Shown here one piece after another: positions 25,046-37,370 of a stretch of DNA of 64,000 bases (the stretch's first letter is position 1; every line of letters begins with the position of its first letter). The position numbers were made by a program, and so were the translations under genes. The notes beneath the pieces were generated by a model. That model was given only the letters and a program-made list of their open reading frames with translations, had not been told where the DNA came from and searched no databases. This DNA comes from Microplitis mediator (Eukaryota; Arthropoda; Insecta; Hymenoptera; Braconidae), in contig NC_079976.1 in the NCBI RefSeq assembly GCF_029852145.1, positions 18,683,117 through 18,747,116 on the forward strand, in the 5' to 3' direction.

Positions 25046-25758
25046 TCAAATAGTATTATTATTTGCGCTTGCGTTACATTTCATAAGTACTCTTAATTCA
25101 AAATTTTTATCAGTTAATTGATTGTACTCAGGGAGAGAAAACATCGTTGCATAACTAAAAAGTCTTTCGACTGCGGCTGATGATGGAAGTGGAGTGTTAA
25201 ATTTAAAAAAAATATCTTTTATGACAGGATAACTATTTAGTAGTTGTAAATCAGTACGGGGCTCAGACTTAAATTTTTGAAATAATATTTCTGGATCACT
25301 AGTCCCAAAAGTTTGATCAGCAATACATTCTGCTTCTGCTGGTGAATCAAAGTCGAAATAATCATCAATATCATTTTGATCGGTCCTGCTGATGAGAAGT
25401 TTCTGGGACAGCTGTTAGTGATTCTTTTATCGCCAACATTACATTATTTTGAGCTACCATACTTAAACATTTTAACCACTTTAGCTTAAATGTTGGATGT
25501 GATGCTGCAACGACAGCACTGATTCGACCTTCATTTGTGACATCAAAGAAACATTTAAAACGTTTGTGTAATCCGTTTAGAAGAACAGTTGGTAATTTTT
25601 TACACAAAGTGAGGTTCAATTTTTGGCAACTCTCTAGCTGATTCCTTACAGTTATAAGAGTTGGAAGTAAATATCCATAAAAACATAATTTTTCCCCTTG
25701 CATTCTATCAATGGCTACTGCTAAAAGTTTCAGGCATGTGAGATATTCATCAATTAAT
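25046..25758 (-). pseudogene. hAT pseudogene exon 6 (C-terminal dimerisation domain)
   Basis: Begins after TGTTTTAG at 25759 with LIDEYLTCLKLLAVAIDRMQ, continues CKKLPTVLLNGLHKRFKCFF and HPTFKLKWLK, then after a one-base frameshift near 25380 QNDIDDYFDFDSPAE, PRTDLQLLNSYPVIK and PSSAAVERLFSYATMFSLPE, ending at TGA 25046-25048. The last part is the conserved hAT C-terminal region needed for dimerisation. Confidence 0.85.
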
Positions 25759-25901
25759 CTAAAACATAATAATGTTAAAGTAGAATACACTAACTAAACT
25801 TCAAACAGCTTCTATACCAAAGTATCGATTCTATTTTTAACTTCCCGCTATAAAAATTAAAAATTCTCAAACTAAGAAAATGTTATAACCCTTTCAAGAT
25901 C

Positions 25902-26182
25902 TTGATTAGAATATACGATTTGAAAAAATTGAAAATGAATCAAAGTTTAAATCGTTTTTAATTCTCATGTGGAAACGGAAATTGTAATATTATTTTACGA
26001 TTAAAGACTATTAAAAATTTTTAATGGATTTATTCGAATGAATCGATTTTAATCGTAAAATAATAAATAATCTTTTGATGATTAAAGATGATTAAATGTG
26101 AAAACCCATGAAGATTATGAGTATTAAAGATGATTAAATTTTTCATCGTTTTTTATTATCACAAATCGTATTTTCTAATCAG
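25902..26182. mobile_element. AATCGT-type MITE, copy A
   Basis: Ends TTGATTAGAATATACGATT and AATCGTATTTTCTAATCAG; inside, GATTAAAGATGATTAA and ATGAATCGATTTTAATCGT words recur in both orientations. Related to 36011-36449. Confidence 0.5.
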
Positions 26183-26227
26183 GAGAGGGACTTCTATCTG
26201 TCCACCCGTCTGTATAACTGTCCCTGG

Positions 26228-26706
26228 GAAAAAAAAACACTTGATTTTAACTTTTCTAACTTATTTGACTTGCTTTTGACTTAATTAACTTGATTTTGAA
26301 TGTTATAATTCTTTTGACTTAAATATGACTTTTTTAACTTAGAAATTTAAGTCAACTAAGTCAAGATCAAGAAAACGTGACTTTAATCTGACTTGGTTGG
26401 CGTAAATGGGTACTAAGTAAGACAACTCAGTCAAGAACAAGTCAAAACGAAATTCGTTTTCATATTTTAAGATACGAAAATTCATTCAGTTTTGACTTGT
26501 TCTCGATTGAGTTGTCTTACTTAGTACCCATTTACCCCAACCAAGTCAAATTAAAGTCACGTTATTTTGAATTTGACTTAGTTGCTTTAAATTCCTAAGT
26601 TAAAAAAGTCATATTTAAGTCAAAAGAATTACAACGGTCAAAATCGTTAATTAAGTCAAAAGCAAGTCAAATAAGTCAGAAAAGTTAAAATCACGTTATT
26701 TTTTTG
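26228..26706. repeat. 480-bp palindrome rich in AAGTCAA
   Basis: Two arms of about 225 bp (GATTTTAACTTTTCTAACTT... and its reverse) fold about a centre near 26468 (ACGAAATTCG...ACGAAAATTC). The words TTGACTT / AAGTCAA occur more than 20 times. Non-coding. Confidence 0.7.
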
Positions 26707-26992
26707 ACCTGAGTCCTTGTGTGAGTGTCAGGTGTGTTACCTTTTCTTGTCCTACGATATATTTGCAACGAATCAACTGATTTGACTTTATTTTTCAGCA
26801 TCCGAAAAAGTTCATTGACACTTAGAATTGATTAATTTCAATTTTAAAATTTTAACTGAATTTAAATATGTTTTCAAACTTTTTACAATCAAAAACAGCG
26901 GGAGGTTTTGAAGTTGAACTACAGGGTAACTGTTTATCGGATTTTTTATTTTGAAATTTCATTTTAATAACGATTGTTCATATTTTTTATAC

Positions 26993-27406
26993 CTAAAATC
27001 TGTATCTCTTAAGATATTATTGAAACCGAATTCTTTCAACTTCCCAGCATTAGCCAAAATTTTCTCCTTTAGACCAAAAAGCTGAATCAGTGAATCGTAT
27101 AACGAATTCTAACGAGTAATTACAGGTCTCTTCAGAGCTTGATCAAAAACTGAAAGCCAGTTTTCTTTTTTCTTTGGAGACTTTGTAATTGTCCATAGAT
27201 TATTGCATCTCTCGATCGTCTTATTGTAAGCTGCACTCAGTTCGCTAGAAGATTTTATTCCGTCAGTCATATCTTTCGTGGCTATGAGGCTAAGAGTATG
27301 ACTAGCACATAAAAGATGATTGGGAAGAGTTTTTTTAAAATTCTCATAGTCTTCACTTGAATCAACTTGTGCATGATCATCTTCCATTTCGTTATCAAAA
27401 TCACTG
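26993..27406 (-). pseudogene. hAT pseudogene exon 5
   Basis: Starts after ATATTAG at 27407 (SDFDNEMEDDHAQVDSSEDY), continues KKTLPNHLLCASHTLSLIA and SELSAAYNKTIERCNNLW, then KRPVITR, a TAG at 27109-27111 where hAT proteins have Trp, and NSLYDSLIQLFGLKEKILA to a GT donor at 26992. Loss of that Trp is the only stop in this exon. Confidence 0.8.
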
Positions 27407-27461
27407 CTAATATCTTCATCTTGTGAACAATTTATAAAGATTCATAAAAAAACTCTCATCA

Positions 27462-27572
<111 letters not shown>

Positions 27573-27747
27573 ATAAATATATATGACTGATTCAGAAAAA
27601 TAGGTTCTATTTTATTTTTTTAAGGTTATACTTTTAAAAATTTCAGCAGTTAAAATAATTTACAACAAAAGTTTCTTATTATTCTTTAATGAATCAAATA
27701 TTTTGAAAGTATTGGCGGGTAAAGTTTAATTTATAGAATTTTAACTA

Positions 27748-28666
27748 CACTGAGAAAAAAATTTTCTCCTGACAACTAAATATTAGTTATGACAAGAAAA
27801 TGATTTGATTGCCCATTGCCAATCATATATTTGGTTGTTTTAACTAAATATTTTATAATACACCAACAAAACTAGTTATTAGAAACTATAAAATATTTAG
27901 TAATTATAGTTACGCGTTTAGTAGAAAGCCTAAAATCAAATTGATTACCTGTAGAGTCTATAAAGTAGTCATAATGAAATATATGAGTGATCTTTAGAGA
28001 ATGTGTTATTAATAATAATTGAATATTATTTTAAAATGACAGAATATTTATATAACAGTTAAATAATTGCATATTTAGGAGAATAATATCACAGTGTAAT
28101 ACAGGATACCACTATAATCAATAATCTTCAGAGGATAACCCGTCCCATGAATGCTTCAAGCTGGCGAATATAAAAACTCTGGAATAAGTATCTTACCAGG
28201 GACACTACAAATGGTGGGCGCGATCTAGTGGCGAGCATCGAACTACTCCAGCTGCTGCTGCCTAACACCATAACTTTTTAAATCAATAATCATTAGGTTC
28301 AAATATATATTTATTAACCTCGAACAAATATATATATTTATTCTAAATGAATATATTTTTTTGTGTCTAAGTAATATTTATTAGAGTTAATATAATAATA
28401 TTTTGCTTTAATATTTGGATTTGTTGGCACTATAAAATGTTTTAGTTGTCCATTAAATGAATATTTTCTTAACTTTACCAAATGATTTTATTATCTTAGA
28501 GAGAGAAATATTAATGTCAACCAAATAGAGTCTATTAAATCATTTGTTAAAAATGATAAAATAGATTGTATTGACGTAATAAAATTTAGTTATCCCAAAT
28601 AAATTTTAGTTTAACAGAATTTAACAAAACCAATTTAATTGTCCAAAGAGAAATTTTTTCTCAGTG
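27748..28666. mobile_element. MITE with CACTGAGAAAAAAATTT ends and TA duplication
   Basis: Inverted ends CACTGAGAAAAAAATTT (27748) and AAATTTTTTCTCAGTG (to 28666), each flanked by TA. The body is AT-rich with a GC-richer patch at 28130-28260. It sits inside an older, diverged repeat (about 27590-29040) similar to the TTAGG-ended MITEs. Non-coding. Confidence 0.75.
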
Positions 28667-29378
28667 TATCTTTTGAATTTCCTGGTAAAACTATCAAACA
28701 TTAGAAAATCTTATAGGACCTATCACTTTGACCGTTTTATTTCTAACAAATTATCCCAATATTTTAAAATACGTCTGATAGATACAACAGAAAAGTCGAA
28801 AAATAGTAAAAATTCCTTAAATTAAGCTTTAAACTCAAATGCACAATATTTAATTCATCAAAAAATCATAAGAGACTTTTTTATGGATCATTAAATTCGC
28901 TGCGGAAATACGTATCGATTTTTTAGATATACTTATTTGTTCATGAGTTATAAAATTCTAACGTTAAAAAATTGTTTTTAGCATGTTATTTAAATAGGAA
29001 ATAGAAACATGCAATTAGAAAGTATTTAATATAAACAAGCAACCTGCAGTCACTATGTGACTCCCCGAGTATTACTACAAAATTCATTGAATATAATTTG
29101 AACTTAACTGTTAATCAAAATCTATACTCTAGAATGTTTTCTTTATTTCTATTATCATTGAACTTTAATAATAACAATCTCATCACTGACTTGCAAACTG
29201 ATTGATTTCAATGATCGTATAATCATAGGATTCTTAAAAAAAATCTACGCAAGGTCAAATTTTTTGTCATTAGTCATCTAATATATTTTTTTCACTCATA
29301 ACAAATTAAATCTGTTTGATTTTTATAATCATAGAAGACATGGCATGGATTACATTTTTTTATTTTCTTTTAATTGTA

Positions 29379-31162
29379 CACTAATGCAAAAAATTAAAGG
29401 AGCAGAAAAATTTTATAAATTTTTCAGTGATTTTCGGAAGGCTGTAACTTGGTGAAAAAAAATCGTATCGAAAATTTAAAAAAAGCATTTTATAGCTTGA
29501 AATCTCTAGTTTAGGTGTATTTTTTTCAAAATTTTTTAAAAGCTCCGATTATTGCGCAAACATAAGAAATACCGCGAGCCAAAAAATTTCTAAATTTTTT
29601 TTTTTTTTCCGAAGAGCCCACGGACCGCGGAAAAATTCTTTCAACTAAACGAATGCATACATCGTTTAGCAAATTTATTCAGCTTCAATTTGGTTTTTTT
29701 TTTAACCTCGTAGGACGATTTATCGCAGAGATATCAGCCTTCAAACAGAAAATGATCCTTTTGGCTTTGATCTTCGATATTTCAGGTACCAATGATCGCA
29801 CAGAAAGTTAAAGGGCGGCGTTGAAAACTTGAATAAATTCTCTACAAGATCCTGTCATCGTTTTTTAAAAAAAAAATTTTTTTTATTTTTAACATCCATT
29901 AGAAGAAAGTACAAAAAAATGACTTTTTTTGGTTTTTTAGTAAATCAACCGCTACTCTGCAAATATCGATAAAAAAAATAATGTTGCCAGGGACTTTTTT
30001 AGCTTAATGTACCCCCAAGACCCGTGTAAATTTTTAAATTGATCTATCAAACCGTTTCTTGGGAATCATCGATCAAAGTTTAGCTAAACAATTAAAGGAG
30101 CAAGTTTTGTTCCTTTAATTGTGTAATCATAATCAAAATGAAAAAAATTTTTTTTTTCGACTTTTCTCAAATTTTTGCGTTGGTAACTCAGCAAATGCAA
30201 GGAAATGACAAAAAAAAATAAAAAATTTCCAAAAAATGTCAAAAAAAAATTTAGAACACGAAAAACAAGTTTCAATTTTTTTTTTTTCTTCGATTTTTTT
30301 TGACATTTTTTGGAAATTTTTTATTTTTTTTGTCATTTCCTTGCTTTTGCTGAGTTACCAACGCAAAAATTTGAGAAAAGTCGAAAAAAAAAAATTTTTT
30401 CATTTTGATTATGATTACACAATTAAAGGAACAAAACTTGCTCCTTTAATTGTTTAGCTAAACTTTGATCGATGATTCCCAAGAAACGGTTTGATAGATC
30501 AATTTAAAAATTTACACGGGTCTTGGGGGTACATTAAGCTAAAAAAGTCCCTGGCAACATTATTTTTTTTATCGATATTTGCAGAGTAGCGGTTGATTTA
30601 CTAAAAAACCAAAAAAAGTCATTTTTTTGTACTTTCTTCTAATGGATGTTAAAAATAAAAAAAATTTTTTTTTTAAAAAACGATGACAGGATCTTGTAGA
30701 GAATTTATTCAAGTTTTCAACGCCACCCTTTAACTTTCTGTGCGATCATTGGTACCTGAAATATCGAAGATCAAAGCCAAAAGGATCATTTTCTGTTTGA
30801 AGGCTGATATCTCTGCGATAAATCGTCCTACGAGGTTAAAAAAAAAACCAAATTGAAGCTGAATAAATTTGCTAAACGATGTATGCATTCGTTTAGTTGA
30901 AAGAATTTTTCCGCGGTCCGTGGGCTCTTCGGAAAAAAAAAAAAAATTTAGAAATTTTTTGGCTCGCGGTATTTCTCATGTTTGCGCAATAATCGGAGCT
31001 TTTAAAAAATTTTGAAAAAAATACACCTAAACTAGAGATTTCAAGCTATAAAATGCTTTTTTTAAATTTTCGATACGATTTTTTTTCACCAAGTTACAGC
31101 CTTCCGAAAATCACTGAAAAATTTATAAAATTTTTCTGCTCCTTTAATTTTTTGCATTAGTG
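29379..31162. mobile_element. Palindromic TA-flanked element, 1.78 kb, copy 2
   Basis: Same ends as the element at 11862-13636 (CACTAATGCAAAAAATTAAA and reverse), TA flanks at 29377-29378 and 31163-31164, length 1784 bp against 1775. The copies differ only by scattered substitutions and run-length changes, and within each copy the arms match nearly perfectly. Lies in the intron between hAT exons 4 and 5. Confidence 0.88.
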
Positions 31163-31505
31163 TATATATATAATAATTTCATATATTCAGTCATATGTAG
31201 TGACAGAATAATTAAAATATTAATTTATCTCGATACTTAGCAATATAAAGAGATTAAATTATGAAATGGCCCAAAATCAAGTCAAGACCTTTCTAATGAT
31301 ACAAAATTGAATAACATTCACTTTTTTCATTATATGAATATGTCGGGAACAAAATTTTTCTTATTTTTTTAATAGTATAGATTATTAAGAGCTTAAATTT
31401 AAAAATGCATTTTTTTATCCTGGAAACGTTTGAAAAGACATCCTCGGAAAATAAGAAATAGTCGTTTCTTTCTTAATCATTCTAATATTTATATAAATGT
31501 TTAAC
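31163..31505. other. hAT intron remnant, nothing recognised
   Basis: AT-rich sequence between the palindrome and the GT donor of hAT exon 4. Confidence 0.4.
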
Positions 31506-31905
31506 CTACTATCGAAATATGCATCCGCATCCACCCCAGACTCTCTGAATGCTTTTCCGAAATTTGATCCGTTATCAGTAACTGTCGCGAATACTTTATT
31601 GTTTACTTTAAATTCTGCATGTATATCCTCAATTATAGTAGCTACTCGATCGTATGTGTGATCACCAGGGAATTGTTATGTCCAAATAAATTTTTTTTTT
31701 ATTTTTAATAATTATTTTTAATAATTATTTTTGAGCTCCTCTTTGCAAAGCGCGCGAAAACGCAGCGTCAGCTTTTTCACCTTTCATGCGGCAAAGAATA
31801 GTGGGAAGACACCTGCAATAAGTTAAACGAATAAACAATAAACGGTCGTCACTTTCCACCAATGACGATAATTAAAAATTCCCCATCAATTACCAAAGCA
31901 AAGTT

Positions 31906-31945
31906 TATAAAAAGCCTGAGCACCATGGCTCAGGGCCTTCAGTTC
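31906..31945 (+). promoter_or_regulatory. LTR core promoter: TATAAAAA and TTCAGTT
   Basis: TATAAAAA at 31906-31913 precedes the arthropod-type initiator TCAGTT (A at 31941) by 35 nt. Spacing is slightly long but acceptable. Confidence 0.55.
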
Positions 31946-32035
31946 ATTTTTAACTTCTTGGTCCGCGTAAACGGCGTCGATAGCCCGTAATCTTATTGCA
32001 GAAATCTTCCGGCGTGGCAATAAGTAATCGTCGCT

Positions 32036-32340
32036 GATTTAGGTATCCGGCTGATTAATTTCGTGTAGGATATTATTTTATCAGTTACGGTTTTCCAAAA
32101 TTCACTTTAAATAAATTGTAAATCGATCTAGGTATCCGGCTGATTAATTTCGTGTAGGATATTAATTTATTCATTTACAAAAATTCAAATCAATTAAACC
32201 GTAAATCGATCTAGGTATCCGGCTGATTAAGTTCGTGTAGGATATTAATTTATTCATTTACGGTCATTATTAATAAATTAAATTGCCAATTGAGGTAGAT
32301 ACTCGGCTGATAGTCAACTATCGTGTAGAGTATAGTTCTT
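32036..32340 (+). repeat. Four 82-90-bp tandem units with paired TATCC/GGATA arms
   Basis: Units begin near 32041, 32132, 32214 and 32296. Three have TATCC-GGCTGAT...TCGTGTA-GGATA; the fourth has ATACTC-GGCTGAT...TCGTGTA-GAGTAT, so both arms changed together while the loop borders stayed constant. The fourth also gains an inner GATAG/CTATC pair. Confidence 0.8.
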
Positions 32341-33086
32341 AATTGCAATTGAAAGATCTCAAAGATCTATCCGGTTCGAGTGAATTGTGACACAAATCAC
32401 GTGAATTTGTGATCTCACTTTGTGCCGAGTTTCTGCGCATAAAAACCCCTTTTGGGTGTGAAAAAGGACGCATATTTATAAATAAATATCTGTTTGAAAT
32501 ATCCGATAAGATAAATAGTCTTATAATACAAATTATATAAAAGTTGTGAAAACTTAGAGTGAACAAGTGACGTTCAGTAAAAACGTTGTAATTTGAAATA
32601 ATTAATAAAAGATCAAGTTCATCACTCCAACCTTGCGGTTTCATTCGAAAGTAGTACATAAGATATCATCCTATCAACCCAGCCGCACCCATTCTACCAA
32701 CCTTGCAGGAAGGTCGAGTGAGCTGTTTAGTTCTGGAGGGATAATAGCTGCCGCACTAGAAGAATTGACATCGAAAGGTAGGTGAAAGAACTATTTTTCT
32801 ATCATCATAAAATACTTTGGCTTAAACAAGAGCACCAGTCTCTTCGAAGACGTTTGGGTTCTTAATTTTCGAAAAGATCCACTATAAATAATAAATTATA
32901 GGAAGAAAATTTCTTCCTCGTATTCTTTGTTGTTGTCCGCACCCTCCAACCCGCTTGTCCAAAAATTACTATCGCTACCAAAGGGAGAAATCCCGGATAA
33001 ATAATTAAAAATTAAGCGGCGGACATAACAGAATCGACGACAAGCAATTGCAAATGACTTTCTTTCTAAAGTGACCTCATCAATCT

Positions 33087-33970
33087 ATGCATGAAAAATT
33101 ACTAAGTAGGATAATGTTGGTAATTGGCAAAAAAACAAAATTATTCCCATTATTAAATTTTTTTAAGAATGGAAAAATTAATAATTAGTTAGACAGTATT
33201 ACTAATTTAAAAAAAAATTTATAATTGAAAAATACAACTTAATTTTTTGGAAAATTAATAATCAAATTAGATAATATTACTTAATTTGATTGGAAATAAG
33301 ATGTAAGTCAAATTACTGTACCCATTTCTTTTTAAATTCATAGGTAGAGAAGAAGAATATGTACGATTACTACTGAATTTCAGCAGAACATTTTGAGTAC
33401 CATAATTATTCTCTGTTAAGATTAATTAAAAAAAAAAAATCAAATTTGTTAAAAATAATATTTCATTTTATCTTTTTAAAAAATTGTCAATTCCCTACTT
33501 TTGTGTTCTGTAATTAATTATTTTCTATCCACTCTCTTAAAATGAATCAGTGAAAAGTGCGGCAAATCGATGAATATTCACTGATTTGCAGCACTTTTCA
33601 CTGCTTAATTTTAAGAGAGCAAATAAATTAATTTACTGATTTGAAAAAAATTCTTAGTTTTTTTTTTCTGTTTACCAAAACTTTAGCTTCACTACTTACA
33701 TAAAATTTTTTCTTACAACTATTTTTTTAGAACAAAAAAATATGAATTACTTTTTATAGAGATTTGTCTGTTTTATAATTAATCCCTATCCAAATTGGGT
33801 AAAAAATAAATCGACTGATTTGAGCAAAGTATTTCAGCTGCTTTTGTTGTTATAAATTTCTGAACTGTTCGACTCAAATACATTGAATGCAGAATAGTTA
33901 TAAAACACGAAATTTCCTATCAAAACTTATTCATGTGATTTTGCTCTAAGAATACTTAGTTACAGGAATA
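33087..33970. other. hAT intron DNA with a 60-bp hairpin
   Basis: AT-rich. At 33540-33620 TTAAAATGAATCAGTGAAAAGT is mirrored by ACTTTTCACTGCTTAATTTTAA around GCGGCAAATCGATGAATATTC, a long hairpin. No ORF of note. Confidence 0.4.
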
Positions 33971-34966
33971 AAAAAAAATCTGGGCGTCGGTTGACCCTGC
34001 GGGCCAGCCCCAAAACTTCCCGCTGTTTTCGAGCTCGAGAAGCTTGAAAACATCACTGTGAATATATTTTCGAGCTCGAAAATGCTATAACAAGGAATCA
34101 TTTTTTTATGAGCTTTTCAAGCTCGAACAAGTTACGTTTTATGCTAGAGTTTGAAAAGTTAAGAATCGAAAATTGTTAATGAAGAAGCGGTTTTTTTATT
34201 TTTATTTTCGATTATGTACAATGAAACAAAAGTATCGAGGCAGAAATCAATGTCAGTGATCAAAATCAAGATTTGAATGAGTTTTGACTTTGGTCAGAAC
34301 AATAATATATATGGAATATCCGAGAAAAACATTAAAGACTGGGTTTTTTAATTTTTTGCTGACAATATGTTTAAAACTAAGGAACAAGTTATATGACATT
34401 ATCTGATGATCGGAAGAGACTATAAAGAGAAAGAGTTTGTATGATTTCAGACTCATTTTAGCACATTATATTTTGATTTATCTGGAAAAAATAACATACA
34501 ATGTTATTTTTTTAACTTTTCAGCGCTGATATCTTTTGAACTAATCAACCGATTTTGACGTTTGAGGTGGCAATCGACGCGTTTTCTTGTATCCTAGAGC
34601 TGATTGAATTTTGAAATTGATCGGATGAGTCACTTCAAAGATAATCGAAAAAAACCATTTTTTATCATTTCTTTCGCCATCGATATCTCTCGAAAAAATT
34701 AACCGACTGAGATGGTTGAGGTCGCATTCGACGCGGCTTATAAAGTTCTAGAGCTGATTAGATTTTGAAGTCGATCGTTTGAGTCGTTTCTGCGAAATCA
34801 CTAAAAAACTAAAAAAAAAAATTTTTTTTTTTCGTAATTCGCCAATATTTTTGAGTCTGCTTGATCAAATGATCTGAAATTTTCAGGAAAGTTGAGGGCC
34901 AACAAGCTCTTTCAATTGCCACCTCAATTATCCAAATCGATTCATTAGTTAAAAAGTTACAAAGAG

Positions 34967-35039
<73 letters not shown>

Positions 35040-35202
35040 ACATATACATACATACACTCGAACATCATTCTGAAAATAGTCAGAATAGCTTCCTAGGACC
35101 TCAAAACGTCGACATCTGATGAAAACTCGACTTTCGAAAATCGGGGTGAAAACAATAACTTCCCAACTTTTCGAAAATCGTCGATTTTCTTAGCGGGAAG
35201 TT
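33971..35202. mobile_element. MITE of the AACTTCCCGC family, copy 2
   Basis: In reverse orientation to copy 1: GGTTGACCCTGCGGGCCAG then AACTTCCCGCTG at the left and TCTTAGCGGGAAGTT at the right (end 35202). Shares the GCTCGAAAA-rich part, the repeated gatcgg/gagtcg phrases and a simple repeat, here (CA)n at 34970-35045. Lies in the intron between hAT exons 3 and 4. The 67-codon ORF inside is not a gene. Confidence 0.7.
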
Positions 35203-35652
35203 AAAAAAAAAATAGACTGATTTATATTAAAGTTTCAGTTGCTTTTATTTTTATAAAGTTCTCAACTGTTCAACTGAAATAATTTGACTACAAATAATTC
35301 CTTATCAAGAATTATTTCAATGTTTTTGTCCTAGAAGCACTCAGATAAAAAAAAAATTATTTAAATAAAGAAACCACAAAAAAGAAAAAAAAAAAACGAA
35401 AATTATTTAAGTACAAAAAAAGTGAGATTTCATTAAACAAAAAATAAAATTCGAAATTTTTTTCAAATCTGACATTTTTTAAATTAACTTGCATAGCGAA
35501 TAACTATACCACAATAAATTCTCTATCGCAAATTATTTTTGTGTTCTTGTCCTAGCAGCACTTAGATAAAAAAAAAATTATTTAAATAAAGAAATTGAAG
35601 TAACTCAATAAAAATTCCAAAACCAAAAAAAAATAAAAAAAAATTGTCATAC

Positions 35653-35846
35653 CCAATGCATAGTCATGCCCATGTATCGTCGACTTTTCGATGACCAAAC
35701 GTCAGCTGTAGTACATACATGGGAAACCGTCTTTATCAAATCTTTTATTGTATGCATATTTGCATTGAAGGTATCATTAACTTTACGAGTCAATGATCTT
35801 GCTGATAAATGACGTAACGTCTTACCACCTTTTTTAATGTTCATCA
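35653..35846 (-). pseudogene. hAT pseudogene exon 3
   Basis: After a T-rich acceptor (TTTTTTTTAG) it reads MNIKKGGKTLRHLSARSLTR, NANMHTIKDLIKTVSHVCTT and ADVWSSKSRRYMGMTMHW to a GT donor at 35652. ADVW contains a catalytic-region Asp of hAT transposases. Open throughout. Confidence 0.85.
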
Positions 35847-36010
35847 CTAAAAAAAAAAAATAATGAATTGTAACTTAAAAAATTAAAGATGTATGTTTTT
35901 CTCTACCGACTACTTTGATAATACAAGCATACAATTTTCTTCATGTGCACAACATTTGGAAGCATAAAAAAAAAAAATTATTGTTTTTTTTTGCTTATCG
36001 TGTGTAGCAT

Positions 36011-36449
36011 CCCTGATTTAAAAAAACAATTTGTGACGATTAAATACGATAAAAAAATTAATCGTCTTTAACAGTCATTAATCGTCATGATTTTTTACAT
36101 TTAATCGTCTCTAATTGTCAAAAGAAGATTTATTATTTTACGATTAATGACGATTAAAATTTCAAATCGTCATGAATCGTTTTCAATCTTCATGTGGGAC
36201 CAGAAATTGCAATATTATTTTACGATTAAAGACGATTCATGACGATTTGAAATTTTAATCGTCATGAATCGACTTTAATCGTGAAATAATATACCGCAGT
36301 TTTTGGTCCTGCATGAAGAATAAAAATAATTTAAAACGATCAAAAATTTAATCGTTTTTAATAATTTTTGATCATCAATTGACAATCCGCGACGATTCAA
36401 AATGATTAAAACATTTTTAAACGAGATTAATCGTATTTTCTAATCACGG
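36011..36449. mobile_element. AATCGT-type MITE, copy B
   Basis: Ends CCCTGATTTAAAAAAACAAT and AATCGTATTTTCTAATCACGG; internal ATTAATCGTCATGAATCGT-like words in both orientations. Inside the intron between hAT exons 2 and 3, which would otherwise be about 180 bp. Confidence 0.6.
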
Positions 36450-36467
36450 ATTTTATAAATATCTTAC

Positions 36468-36676
36468 CATCGAATATTTTTCTAAATGATTGTGCTTCAA
36501 CAATGTTGAAAGGACATAAAGTTTCGAGCACAAAGTTAATGACATTTTCTTCAAACACTGCTTGAGAAGAGTTACAATACGTTCTGAACTGGTCAGCTGT
36601 ATGATCAATTTTAATTTTTTTTGCGTTTCACTTCGATATATTGTTGGTAGGCGGGAAATTGCCGTTTATGCATTTT
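36468..36676 (-). pseudogene. hAT pseudogene exon 2
   Basis: After acceptor CAATGAAG it reads KMHKRQFPAYQQYIEVKRKK (the KMH supplies the last His of the BED finger begun in exon 1), then, after a slip in an A-run near 36615, IKIDHTADQFRTYCNSSQ and LETLCPFNIVEAQSFRKIFD to GATG|GTAAG. The next exon completes the Val codon. Confidence 0.75.
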
Positions 36677-37056
36677 CTTCATTGAGGAAGTCGTTGGTTA
36701 AAGACAAACGTAAAATTATAGTGGCATATACATTAATATACTCAGAAAAATGTGAATACTTACAGTAACTTAAAAATTAATATGCAATGTTAAACGTCTA
36801 ACTAAGTACTTCAACTAAACCCTTTTAGTAGAATCTACTGAATAGTATTCAGTGAATACATCCTGGAGAAAATTTTCTTATAAAATTTTATAAAATCATA
36901 TAAAACTGAACAAAATTTTATAAAAACATTTTTTCCCGGGCAGGTGTTTTAGTTAATATGATTCAAACTTTTCCTGAGTGTATAATGTATTAAGTAATTT
37001 ATATTTAAAACGAATAACACTTCTCGTGTAATTCGTAAATGTAATAAATAAGCAAC

Positions 37057-37370
37057 CTTAATATGCGAAGTGTAATTCGACGTAACTTTCAATGATCCAC
37101 CGATAGTTTGTTTTTTTTTTTGTCTTCTGACTGACATAGTTGACAAATTGCAATTATCGGTCCATCTAAATTCGACTGGTTTAAATCTGGGACGAAGTAG
37201 GTGCCATCAAGATGTGCTCTTTGATTGCACTGATCTAATAATTCTCTTTTCTTCTCTGTTTCATTTTGCACGGTACCAATTAATAGTGAACCCGAAGAAC
37301 TCCCGGGATCAACTTCCATATCAACTGATTGTATTTCTTGACATGTGCTTAAATGTTGTTCGCTGCCCAT
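37057..37370 (-). pseudogene. hAT pseudogene exon 1, BED zinc finger
   Basis: ATG at 37370 (MGSEQHLSTCQEIQ). An acidic N-terminus is followed by IIAICQLCQ (C-x2-C), a frameshift in the A-run near 37110, and TIGGSLKVTSNYTSHIK with a GT donor at 37056. The Cys pair here and the His pair at the exon junction (HIK|KMH) make a BED finger, the DNA-binding domain of many hAT transposases. Confidence 0.75.

Larger units (their letters stand above)
25839..26947. mobile_element. MITE of the AACTTCCCGC family, copy 3, with nested palindromes
   Basis: AACTTCCCGC at 25839 and CAGCGGGAGGTTTTG near 26895 are the family's inverted ends; a degraded GAACTACAGGGTAAC outer tail follows. It fills most of the intron between hAT exons 5 and 6. 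Inside are an AATCGT-type MITE (25902-26182) and a large palindrome (26228-26706). Confidence 0.55.
31674..33030 (+). mobile_element. Solo LTR, 1357 bp, GAAT duplication, inside hAT exon 4
   Basis: Ends TGTTATGTCC and GGACATAACA are perfect 10-bp inverted repeats; GAAT flanks both sides (31670-31673 and 33031-33034). It contains a TATA box and initiator (31906, 31941), four copies of an 84-bp repeat, and polyadenylation-like AATAAA near 32603. These features and the 4-bp duplication mark a Gypsy-type solo LTR left by recombination between two LTRs. Confidence 0.93.
31506..33086 (-). pseudogene. hAT pseudogene exon 4, interrupted by a solo LTR
   Basis: Acceptor TGCATAG ends at 33087; the exon then reads IDEVTLERKSFAIACRRF up to the LTR at 33030. 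Beyond the LTR it continues PGDHTYDRVATIIEDIHAEF and VFATVTDNGSNFGKAF to a GT donor at 31505. GAAT is duplicated on the two sides of the LTR; with one copy removed, CRRFPGDHTYDR is restored, which is the hAT consensus at this place. Confidence 0.88.
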
